From: Phallusia mammillata
Lineage: Eukaryota > Chordata > Ascidiacea > Phlebobranchia > Ascidiidae
DNA: 64,000 nt
Direction: 5' to 3'
Assembly: GCA_003260075.1 (NCBI GenBank)
Contig: QLIY01000114.1
Location: 1 to 64,000, forward strand
A program made the position numbers and the translations under genes. The notes beneath the pieces were generated by a model. That model was not told the origin of the DNA. It did no database searches and saw nothing but the letters and a program-made list of their open reading frames with translations. Positions 1-10,200 of this stretch are shown piece after piece. Each line of letters opens with the position of its first letter. The stretch's first letter is position 1.

Positions 1-1869
1 GCAAGGTGGCGCGGAGCTTGAAACCACGCTCGCGTTTTGCCGAGCGCGTGAGCGCTGGCTAAATAAATTTTATTTAGCTGACGTCAGTGCAGCCGGTTTT
101 TACTAAGTTAGAGGCGGTGATTTGGAGGTGCTGGACTACTATTGCTCAATATCTTAAAAGTAGTGTTCCTAACCAAGGCGATCCAAACCTCAAAAAATCG
201 TTTTAGGAGGTCCGTGAACTTAAATTTACTTTTGTTAACGTTAAAAATCCAATCAAAACATGTCGTTGCTGGACATTCACATGTGTACTTACGTTAGTGT
301 TGAGACATACAGTGTTGAGTCTTCAACACGAGTCGGCCATGTAATGCTTAGTGTGGTTAATGACAAACTGGTTCCGTGTAGTTTACATGCCATAGCGCCG
401 TCTTTCCAAACTTGCCCCACGAGGCGAATTTTATAGGAGCGCCAAGTTATGGCCTTTCTGCAATCCATTTAAAATCAGGTGATGCGACTGTTAAACTGCA
501 TAGTTAGTCTAATCTTACCAGCAATACTTGTATATTACGTCATAAGTTACCAAATGGAAATTGTTTGCGCACAATTAACATTGGTAGTCTTGTTTGTGAC
601 GTAACTAACTGGATTTTGATCTATCCAGGGTCTTGTAATCCTAAAAAACTTGGTTATATTAATTGTACATACAGTGACAGGGAAACTTTCGTAAGGAGTA
701 CATAAATTCTTGAACGTTACAAATTTATCATTTGACAAAGCATACAATGTGGTCGCGTGGCCGAATGAAATGACCCCGCGGGCCGTAGTTTGGTGACTCC
801 TTGTTCTAAGCCAGCAACCTGCGGCCCGCGCGCCAAATGCGGCCCGCGCGCCAAATGGTTAAAGGTTGTGCGGCCCGACGCTTGCATTTAAAATGTACTN
901 TTTGCCTAATTCGGGATCGCGGAACGTTTTCCGTTAGACTTGCATATGTGAGAACTGAAAAGATTTTTAATTAAAGTCCCTAACAGACCAATCGTACCCT
1001 ATTTGGCCGGCCCGGTGTCGGTGCATGAGGAGTTCGTTACAAGACCGTATACTTTCTGGTTAAATGCTTTTTGCACTTGCACAGTTTGCACTTGCATCCC
1101 ACTGGATGATAAAATAATTTGTGCGTTTTAAAGATAAGCATTTCTTGTTTTTTTAAGGCCAACTTACGAAAAAATTTCCGTTTTAAAAGAAAACAGCTAA
1201 TGGTGATTTGGTGGAAGGATAAAGTTATTTAGTTTAAGTATTTTCACATCTTAATAAGAATTCATTTAGACCCATGTATTTTTTCGTTTGGTAAATTTTC
1301 GCATGAAATGCCACAACAGTTTTAAGTTATGTTTTTATTATGGTAAACAGCCTGTCGAAATTGCACTTGCTTTCAGTTTTTTACTTAAAATACTCACGAA
1401 AAAAACTCCAAAAGAACCATATTTAGGAATAAATTGCATAAATATTAAGCTTAAAGGCAAAATACGGATTTTGCACAGGACAGATATATAAAAAAAATTT
1501 GACTTTGTGTTTGTTGCAAATGCAAATATAAACACAATTGGTAAATGAATTTGCAGCAAATCCCGTTTGCAAAGCACCAAAGCTTTTTGTTTAGCCGGAT
1601 ATAAACTTCGTGTCGCCTGATAAAAATCTCTCGTCTAATGCAAACGTCTTCCATTCATACATCTTTCCTCTACTTCCTTTCTATATTGAACCTCATACAC
1701 TGGTAGCTGCCTATAATTGAATGAGCATGGCAACTTGTTTACCGTGGTTCAACGTTACAAACTTAATATTTTAGCGTTGAATTTTAAAGTCGCGTAATTA
1801 GCCTAGGCAAGGCTTTATGTGAAAGTCGCTTAGAAAGGCCTTTTTCACATACCGGTTCACCGAATTTTT
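1..1869. other. Intergenic sequence without recognisable gene
   Basis: I see no coding exon supported by homology or by a chain of splice sites. A short GC-rich patch around 775-875 contains two near-identical copies of a cggcccgcgcgccaaatg unit, resembling the termini of hAT-type repeats seen elsewhere in the window. A single undetermined base at 900 may mark a scaffold join rather than one uncertain base. Confidence 0.5.
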
Positions 1870-2042
1870 CCACATGCGATATTTTTTTCGAAAATCTCGC
1901 TGCAAAAACATGTTTTGGTGTGTTACGCAACACCGGATGGCACAGGAAATATGTAGAAGACAAACGCAAGGACATTTCTTGAAAAAACAGGGACAATATT
2001 TAATCATAAACATTACTGCCAAGGTAGTGGTGTATATAGAAT

Positions 2043-2091
2043 ACATCCTGTAGACGTTTCGACAATCTCTGTTGTCATCATCAGTACATGT
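2043..2091 (-). ncRNA. Hammerhead ribozyme-like motif (left arm, opposite strand)
   Basis: This is the mirror copy of the motif at 2327-2375, created by the inverted-repeat structure. On the minus strand the CUGAUGA core is at 2084-2078 and the GAAACGUC segment at 2060-2053. All core and stem positions are preserved, so either strand of the element could produce a hammerhead-containing RNA. Confidence 0.55.
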
Positions 2092-2326
2092 TTTCAATCA
2101 AGCTGTGGAACACGGTATATAAAGCACTAAGGAAAAAAAGAAAAGAAAGGGAAGCAGATGTGTGAAGTGACGTCACAGACGATAACAGGGAACGACGTTT
2201 AGAACGGTGGCATAGACGAAAGTCGTTCCCTGTTATCGTCTGTGACGTCACTTCACACATCTGCTTCCCTTTCTTTTCTTTTTTTCCTTAGTGCTTTATA
2301 TACCGTGTTCCACAGCTTGATTGAAA

Positions 2327-2375
2327 ACATGTACTGATGATGACAACAGAGATTGTCGAAACGTCTACAGGATGT
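2327..2375 (+). ncRNA. Hammerhead ribozyme-like motif (right arm)
   Basis: The conserved core CUGAUGA is at 2334-2340 and GAAAC at 2358-2362. Between them GACAA (2342-2346) can pair with UUGUC (2353-2357) as stem II with a 6-nt loop; one extra U (2341) sits at the stem entry, which is atypical. ACGU (2361-2364) is self-complementary, as in minimal hammerheads that close stem III by dimerising. The predicted cleavage is after GUC at 2365. Stem I can form from UGUA (2330-2333) with UACA (2366-2369), then ACA (2327-2329) with UGU (2373-2375). Activity is inferred. Confidence 0.6.
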
Positions 2376-2756
2376 ATTCTATATACACCACTACCTTGGC
2401 AGTAATGTTTATAATTAAACTACTTTTCAAGTCCGTGCATAGTGTTCCTAGGGACAATATTTTTTTCTAAGACATTTCCCTTTAAAATAAGGACAACTCT
2501 TCTAAAATAGGACGGTATGGCAACCCTGCTAATAGGGCAGAAACTTGACCAAATATTCCAGGACGCCTCACCCATCAGACAGTAAAAACAGAATCATGAT
2601 TCGTTCTCGGTATTGGCCTGGGTTCGAACTCCATGAAACAAAAAAAGCCTAATGCCGAAACTATGTGAGATCCTAAGGCTGTAAATAATCCAACTGCATT
2701 GGCTCTTTTTAAATCTTAGTTTGTTTTTAGTTCACGCAGGTAACCTACCTTAAAAC

Positions 2757-3780
2757 ATGTTGTTGCAATTAACTGCTTTGGTCTTGGTGTTTTCTACCGC
2801 GCTTATCAACGGACAGCAGCAATGCAGTTACGTCACCGTTCCAGTATGCGGTGATGACGTCACTGTTACTCCTGGAAGCCTAATGAGTGGGAGGGCCGAA
2901 AAAGGGGCCGCTGGGTCACCGGGCAAGAGGGGCCCAAGGGGATTACCCGGCAAAAAAGGCGATACTGGGCCTGTTGGGCAAAAAGGAGAAGCGTTAAACT
3001 TGGAAGATTTCAATCGGGAGTTAAAAACAATTGAACAAAAGCTTCAAGGTAAAATTTCTTCTTGTTTATTTAAATTCGGTTTTAGTATTTGTAAAAAGTT
3101 TCTGGTAAAAGACAAGCCCCGTTTTTCTCTTCAACACATGGGAATTTGGGGAATTTTAATTGTTTTGTTAGTTTGCCTTTCTTCAAAGTTAACACTTAAA
3201 TACCTCGACTTGGTTGAGGTTTTTTTAAGGTTTTAATTTTTTTTAGAAATGGACGACAGACTAACAACCAGCTGCTCCGTGTCCTCAGTAAACGGTTACC
3301 AGCGCTTCGTAAGTAACAACAGAAAAGCAGTCTGTGAAGACGGTTGGACGGTAAGCCAAGAATCATCCACAATCAAAACACTGATATTACAACTACTCAC
3401 ATTTTTTCATGACAGGTGTTTCAGCGACGATTTAACGGAAGTGTGGATTTTAACAGAAACTGGCAGGAATATAAGGAAGGATTTGGAAACTTGAGGGGCG
3501 AATTTTGGCTGGGTTAATCATTGCTTTGAATTGTTGTTTTCGCGTAGCCTAACTTACTTTTAACTGAATTTTTTTTACAACCTAGGTCTGGATGAAATAC
3601 ATTGGGTAACAAGTGGCAAAATCTGTCGTTTGCATGTAAAACTTGTTGCGTTTGATGGCTCCCAAGCTTTTGCGCAATACAAGTACGTTTTTTTGCTAAA
3701 AAGACGAATTTCCGTAAATAGTATTTAGAAAATATTCTTAAGTTATAAACAAATCTTATTATGTTGCAACATAAACATCG

Positions 3781-3855
<75 letters not shown>

Positions 3856-4598
3856 CTTTAAAAGTTTATTCATTTTATGTATTTCAGTTCGTTTGCAATT
3901 GGTAACGAAACGGACAATTATCGTTTACGAATTTCTGGTTATAATGGAACGGCAGGTGATAGTCTGGCAGGACACAACGGAATGCAATTCACCACCAAAG
4001 ACCAGGATGGGGGGGGGGGTAATATGTCAAAATATTTCTTTAATTAGCCAGTAGTGTTTTGATTTAACCATTACCATCATACAAATATGTTTTTCTGACA
4101 TTGTTTTTCAAAACGAAAAAAAAAACCAGTAACTCCACAAAGAAGTAAAAACCAGTAACTCCACAAAAACGAAATTTCTACAAAAATAAAACCAAAAATA
4201 AAATGCTGCAACAAACCAACAAATGACTACACAGTATTTGCTTAAGGCAAGTTACTGGTTTTTACTTCTCTTGACTTTTTCTACATTAAAACATACCTAC
4301 TGACTATATTGTGGATTTTTTAACTTCGGTTCTCAATTGAATACAAACAATCGAATAGTGTATCGTTATTGCTGCTTATGCGTCATGGTTCAACTTTACA
4401 TTGTGCCACAGATCTTCAGTAAACTGTGCGCTTTACCACGACGACTCTGGCGGTTGGTGGTATCAAAATTGTTTTGATTCTACACTGAACGCTGAATGGG
4501 GAAGATCGTCAGGTAATTGGCACAACATGATTTGGAATCACTGGAAAGGAGCTGATGAAGCGATCAAAGAGTCTACAATGAAGATCAGATGTGATTAA
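2757..4598 (+). CDS. Secreted collagen-like and fibrinogen-related-domain lectin (ficolin-like), six exons
   Basis: Proposed exons: 2757-3048, 3247-3350, 3416-3512, 3586-3682, 3888 to about 4010, and 4412-4598; phases agree at every junction except where a G-run touches exon 5. The product is about 299 aa. Residues 1-19 are a signal peptide ([19 protein letters not shown]). A Cys-containing segment is followed by about ten Gly-X-Y triplets and a short helical stretch, then a fibrinogen-related domain with hallmark motifs: [38 protein letters not shown] (calcium-site region), NCALYH and GGWWYQNC. Family knowledge suggests a soluble, oligomeric pattern-recognition lectin binding acetylated or other glycans. 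The exon 5 donor lies in an 11-G run (4009-4019); frame is kept only with a multiple of three G, so that run length is suspect. The architecture could also fit other collagenous FReD proteins; the exact subfamily is uncertain. Confidence 0.88.
3787..3854 (+). repeat. 68-base poly-G run in an intron
   Basis: An uninterrupted G homopolymer lies in the intron before exon 5 of the collagen/fibrinogen lectin. It is far longer than the 10-12 G seams elsewhere and I see no duplicated flank. It may be a real G-tract or a base-calling artefact. Confidence 0.9.
4009..4019 (+). repeat. 11-G run at an exon/intron boundary
   Basis: The run sits at the end of exon 5 of the collagen/fibrinogen lectin, directly before the donor GT (4019-4020). 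Reading through it shifts frame relative to exon 6; a run of three, six or nine G would not. It resembles the seam runs in length but has no obvious duplicated flank. Confidence 0.8.
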
Positions 4599-4619
4599 AC
4601 CAAACTGTGTGCATATAAA

Positions 4620-4687
<68 letters not shown>
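4620..4687 (+). repeat. 68-base poly-G run just after a stop codon
   Basis: A perfect G homopolymer begins 21 bases after the lectin stop codon, inside the presumed 3' UTR. It creates long glycine or proline readings on either strand which are not genes. Confidence 0.9.
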
Positions 4688-4689
<2 letters not shown>

Positions 4690-5739
4690 AAAGCTGCATA
4701 TTCGCTGTGTGTCACAAAATCACAGACTTTACCATTTAGCGACTTAACAATTAGAGAGACATTAAATTCCTTGTGCATATTTGCTGCTGCAATGACTTTT
4801 ACAACATGTAATAAAAAGTTTATGCTGTGTTGTGCAATGTTTACAATCACGAAAACAAGTGATTATGTATTCGATTCGATTTTTGTAAATTTTTTACCGC
4901 ACATAAACATTCAATTGAAATCTTAGCCCTTGTTTTTAGTGTACATTTTTAATCTCTACACTAGGGTCCATTACCAGACGTCCGGAATTTCGGCGTAAAA
5001 TGTGTGTCCGGAAGTAATTTGCAAAAACACTCTAAATGTCCTGAATTTTAGCATCTTGCAGCCTAACCGGCAGCAGTTCTCACAATTATTTTCCTGAGGT
5101 ACTCGTAGGTTTACGTTTTAACTGTTGTCTCTGCTGTTTCTCATACATAAAACTACAAATATTTATGCAAAACAACTTATCAGCATAAATTTAAGGCTTT
5201 TTAGTGAAATAAAGGCCTTTTTGCGTTTTGAAAGCAACATTGCTCTATTAAAAGGACCGGATCCTGTCAAACGCTCTGTTTAGTAACACATTAAGAAACA
5301 AAACTGCGGTTTTGTCTCTGTAAAGACTGTGGTAGTAATGCTATTTTGTCAAAAATTGGACTGTTTGAGTTGGTAACATGTAACAACATGCTATATAGCG
5401 CATTATAAGACATGTTTAGTGTTTGGAAGTTATTTGGTGAAACCGTCTGGAATTTGGTTCCCGCAGATATGAACCCAACTCAGCGCCATTCATTGCTGAA
5501 AACAGTGGGGTCCATGAGATGGATTGGGACTTTTGGGGGTTTGTAAAGACAAACACTTAATCCCACCGTTGGGTCAGGAACAATTACTGTTTTCTGTCAT
5601 TTAAACACACATGGACAATTGACTTTATAGGGTAGGTTGTGTGTCAGTTTTTATTTACCAAAACACTTTGCTCTGTTGCTTTGACTCCAGTACAGAAACT
5701 TTATTATGTATGACATAACCTTATTAAAGTTATAATGCA

Positions 5740-5780
<41 letters not shown>

Positions 5781-6230
5781 GAAACATAGAAAATAAATAC
5801 GGGTAATTGAATCGGAGGTCAGCAGACTTATTACATTTATGTAAGGGATCCGTGACTTAAAAAAGATTAAATTGGGAACCACTGGCTTTTTCAATTCTTA
5901 GGTTATAACTTATTACACTTTCGCTTTGGGGGCATTTATTCCACCACTGGTTTTGGGAACCAATGACTCAGAATAAGTAGAAGTGTCAATGTCTCCTAAG
6001 CTAGCCCCACCAATATTAACATAAGTAGTACATACATAACATTAACAAACATTTGTTTGATTGCATATTGTTCCCGTACTGCCATCTCTAATTTACCCCT
6101 CTTTGAGGGAAATAAATTTGTATGCAATTAACTGGAGTTACTTGCCACCCTATACCTCCCTGAAGAACCAAATCTCTCAGATACTAAGGTAAAACATTTT
6201 TTGAAAAAAATATTGTACTATTGTAAGTTC
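4688..6230. other. Intergenic sequence with one poly-G run
   Basis: No exon is recognised. A 39-base G homopolymer occupies 5740-5778. The rest is AT-rich unique-looking sequence lying between the 3' ends of the + strand lectin and the - strand connexin. Confidence 0.6.
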
Positions 6231-6466
6231 ACAGTACGCCAGGCCTATTAAAGGCATCATACCAAATCAGCTGGTCGACCAAGCATTCACATATGGCAAG
6301 GCATAGGCTAGAAAAATCTAACCTGCGGTGGGATTTGAACCCACGACAGGCTGATTCGGTATGATGCCTTTAATAGGCCTGGCGTACTGTGAATTATCGA
6401 TAAGTATGCCGTGATCGCAGGTCTTAATCGACGCTTCAGGGCTGATCCCAGTATGAAATTATTCAT
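6231..6466. mobile_element. Two head-to-head fragments of a tRNA-derived SINE
   Basis: The left fragment (about 6231-6346) runs on the minus strand and includes a tRNA B-box (ggttcaaatccc in reverse) and the tail ending aataggcctggcgtactg. The right fragment (about 6349-6466) has the same tail on the plus strand and extends through a cttcagggctgatccc segment. The family also occurs at 30686-30849 and 31140-31560. Confidence 0.75.
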
Positions 6467-7088
6467 CTTAGCTATTGTAAGTTTGCATTATTTTGGGTTT
6501 GAATAGAATGTGGTGTTTGAACAAAAGCTTTTAAATTACCGATGTATGAAAACTAAAATTTTAAATATTTCTGTTTGGTCTATTCAATAGACTCTATTGC
6601 ATCGACCTGGTGATACGACTTGAGTGTGCGTTTGTTGAGACTTGCTTTTTAAAGAAGTAAGCGTAATCAAATATGTTCGATGCCACAACAATTGTATGTT
6701 TAAAATTTTATTTTGCTGAAAGTTGTTGCTTACACGATTCGATAACAACCAACAAAAGCTACTAACTATATTAAAAAAATTGACTAATTAAATTGTATTT
6801 AGCGGGTATATATATTTTGAGATAGGAGTTAATAGTGTTCTGAGGAAAATAAAATGAAAAACCCTAGTTAACATGAAATGAATACAAAAGCGAGCGGGGA
6901 TAAAGAACATCAAGGTAAGTATGTCTTTTTTTACTCTTCGATTATATTGTTCACAAGAGAATTCTACTTTTTGTATGACGATTTTTATACAACACTCAAT
7001 TTTTTTTTTTACATAAAGCTTTGATATGGAAAATTCTAGCAAATCGACAATTTATTAAATCGGCATGATACGTATTTATTAATTTCCA
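6467..7088. other. Intergenic, probable 3' flank of the connexin gene
   Basis: AT-rich sequence without recognised exons. Minus-strand AATAAA signals lie at about 7051-7056 and 7075-7080, just beyond the connexin stop codon, and are plausible polyadenylation signals. Confidence 0.5.
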
Positions 7089-7210
7089 TTATCCTTTACT
7101 TTCGGAATACGTGATGGTGCGCCCTGGAAGAAAAAAACATTTGTTTAGATTCAAGGTTGGCAGTTTTACTTCAAGTCACCACAAACCGGAATGTGCAGTA
7201 GGCTATTTTA

Positions 7211-7266
<56 letters not shown>

Positions 7267-10200
7267 GGTTAATTTAATTTGAAAGAACTGTTAACATGTA
7301 TGTGCATCCATTTTTTTATTGTTTTTGAGCAGTCAATTTTGCGGTTAATATATATTGTTCAATGTAACAGATGATATATAGCATTATATTGTGTTCAAAT
7401 TTTGATATTTGCACGTTTTGATTTTGTTTATGACAGAAAATCACTGTTATTTCATTTTGGTATTTCGTATAAGCACTGGTATTTCGTTTTAGCCATATAA
7501 GCGGTGTATAAAATCTAAACTGTTTCGTTGAGTTTAGTTTATGCTAAGAACGTTCTAAAGCTTTCAGGACACACCAACAGCAGTTTAATAAATTTTGGCG
7601 CCGTTTTTTGCGTTTGAAGCTATTTACACGTAACTAGCTAAGAGCAAGTCAAAAATTTAGGCAGGGTTTACGCCTGACTGGAAGTGTGTAACAAAAGAGC
7701 ATAGTTGCTTGCAAAGTTTACTTGCCTACCGATACATTTGTAAAAAGAATAAGTAATCTGTGTGCCAACAAGTTTTTTAACCAGGTTTTGTAAATAACGT
7801 CAAGCTTGGTAATTTTATTTCTATTCCTTATGTATATAACTTACGTGTCACTACACCATCGGCACCAGTAGCCTCTTCTGCCCATTTGGCGTCCGGTGGT
7901 GGATTACGGTAAACGTACACGGTATTTGCTGTCTTGGGTTCTTTTCTGTAAATCATGTTAATGCTCATTTACTATATACCCAGTGGTGGGATTTAGCCGG
8001 TTCGCACCGGTTCTATAGAACCGTCTCACAACATTTTATGATACCAGCGAACCGGTTAGCATTACTGGTTACTGTCAATGGAAATACGACTTTTGTAACA
8101 GAACCGGCTGAAAAGTATGACTTTTGTGATAGAACCTACTGACAAAAAATTGAATCCCACCACTGTATATAATATACCCTTCTTTATACTTGAATCGGTT
8201 ATTAATGTAATTTTTTAACTCTTGTGTTTTAAATCCAGTGTGATCCCGGAGTTGGGACCCGAACCCGAAATTGCGAGTTAAAACCCGGACTCAAACCCGA
8301 AAATACGAGTTCATATCCCGGTCTCAAAGCATTTTGAAAAAAAAAACGAATCAGAACCGAAAGCTGTGGTACAAGTAGTGCCGAGTTTGAAATGTGGTAC
8401 AAGTGGTGCCGAGTTTGAAATGTGGTACACGTGGTGCCGAGTGTGAAACTCAAGCCCGAGCCCGACCGGAGCCCGAAAAAAATGAACTTACGTCGATCTT
8501 CTTTTGTACAGACGACGCCACAAAAACCTGGCCGGCATATAGATAAGATCCAGGACACAAAGCAAAAGACAGACAAAGCTTAGGTTATTCATGTAACGCA
8601 GAAAGATGGTTTTCTCCTGAAAATACATGGACATTTGTTAAACCAGAACATCTTGGAACATTAGATTTCGAAATTTTTAAGCTTTTGACACGTAACAGAT
8701 TTTTTTCGCCATGCACTTTGAGGCAAAAAACAAAGTGTGAAATAAACTTTTTAGCAACTTTAGTTTGATGGATGAGACAACTATTGGCTACGAACAAAAT
8801 CAAATACTTTTATCTCTTCATTAAGCTCTAAATTTAATGTGACATTGCAAATTAGAAGTTTGCGCGGTACACTTTAAACTACCTCAATTTAAAAAATACT
8901 AGTTATAAATTCAACGCAATCCAAAGTACGCGTATAGTTTTGAACGAAAGACTTCCACTTACATAAGGTCTGGAAGGGAAGCACGGAACCGCCGCAATTT
9001 TGGAACCAATGACCCCAGCAGTAGCACAGGCAGTTCGAAAATCAGCTTTATCGTCTCTGCAGACATATGTCGTTGGCACAGTGGTCATTAGAAGTTGATC
9101 TACCAGACCGGCGTCGCATTTTGGGTCAGTTTGGTGGCCTGGAAGGGCGTTTGGGAACTCGCAACGAACGTCCTATGAATAGATCGATGTTTTTAGGTGG
9201 ATATACGGATCATTTCGTGATTACAACCCCCAGAGAAAGAACGAATAATAAGCAACAGAATAAAATGTTAAAAGGATGCGCATTGCGTAATAAAAGTTTA
9301 AGTTTTCTTTTGTATTGATTTCTTGTAAAATGAGCGTTATCAGCGAAAAAGTTGAAATAGCATCAACTTTGCAGCGTCTTACTCATACAAATATAGCTAA
9401 CATATTGTTGAGCATGTGATGTTATATAAGCTGCACTTAGCTGACTGAGCACTCTAATTAACTCTTTTCTAGTTATCATAACTTGACTTTTTTTGATCGA
9501 TTCAGATTTAAATACAATCTATGCCATCTCTGACGTCACCGTCTTGCGACACGTTTATGGACCAAAGCAAAAAATGCTGCACCTGAATATAGTAGAGTGT
9601 GTATCCAATGTAAATAAAGGCGGCTTCAAGAGCTAATTTTAAGATTGTGGTGACGTAATAAGCGACATAGATCCTGTTAGTGACGTCGATCTGTAAACAA
9701 GGGTGTAAAAAATGTTTTTTGCAGTCTGTGTCACACAAGAGTCATATTACAAACAGCTGTAGATAATAATAAACAGCTTTGAATTTTGTTTTTATGGGTC
9801 AGTTTTATTCAACGTACAAAAAGTTAATTTAAACGGTGGATGTCTTCTATTTGCGGGAAGGATTGTATAAAAAAAAAAAACACACTAAACGTCACTTGGT
9901 TTTTCTTTCAGAAATAAGGAAATATTTGTTTATGCACATTCAATTGCCTTTAAATACTTGAAATCTGACAAAATTCTGAACCGGACCAACGGGTGAAATT
10001 AAATTTGAAATGAATCCAAAACGGTTAAAATTTTGATAACCCACTTACCTCAGTCAGTTTGCCTCCACTCAAGACTTGCTTCTTCCTTACTTTGCCAACA
10101 GTTTTCTTCTTACGCGAGATCTTTTTCAGTTCGCGTTCCTTTCCGTCGATTTCCTAGGGGGGGGGGACAGGGTCTTACTCATACAAAAGTAGCTAACATA

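Larger units (their letters stand above)
1999..2419. repeat. Near-perfect foldback (inverted-repeat) element, likely Penelope-like terminal repeat
   Basis: Two arms of about 198 bp (1999-2196 and 2222-2419) are reverse complements with about one mismatch, separated by a 25 bp loop (2197-2221). A 13 bp direct repeat, agggacaatattt, flanks it at 1989-2001 and 2451-2463, so the inserted unit is roughly 2002-2451 and interrupts an older MITE. Each arm holds a hammerhead-like core. Hammerhead motifs in terminal repeats are known from Penelope-like retroelements, so I infer a short derivative of such an element; no reverse transcriptase or endonuclease is present. Confidence 0.8.
1870..2528 (-). 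mobile_element. MITE of the CAGGGTTGC family, interrupted by a foldback insertion
   Basis: The right end (about 2510-2528, tggcaaccctg) and internal sequence around 1899-1935 match, in reverse, the complete element at 40410-40704, including a shared stretch about acatgttttggtgtgttacg. The copy is split by the foldback element at about 2002-2451. The left end is uncertain. It looks non-autonomous; I see no transposase. Confidence 0.6.

Noticed and set aside
4509..4926. Long glycine-rich (plus strand) and proline-rich (minus strand) reading frames
   Set aside because: They are translations of the 68-base G homopolymer after the lectin stop codon, with no homology or splice context.
8229..8576. 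115-codon minus-strand reading frame
   Set aside because: It overlaps connexin exon 8492-8616 in another frame and then low-complexity repeats.
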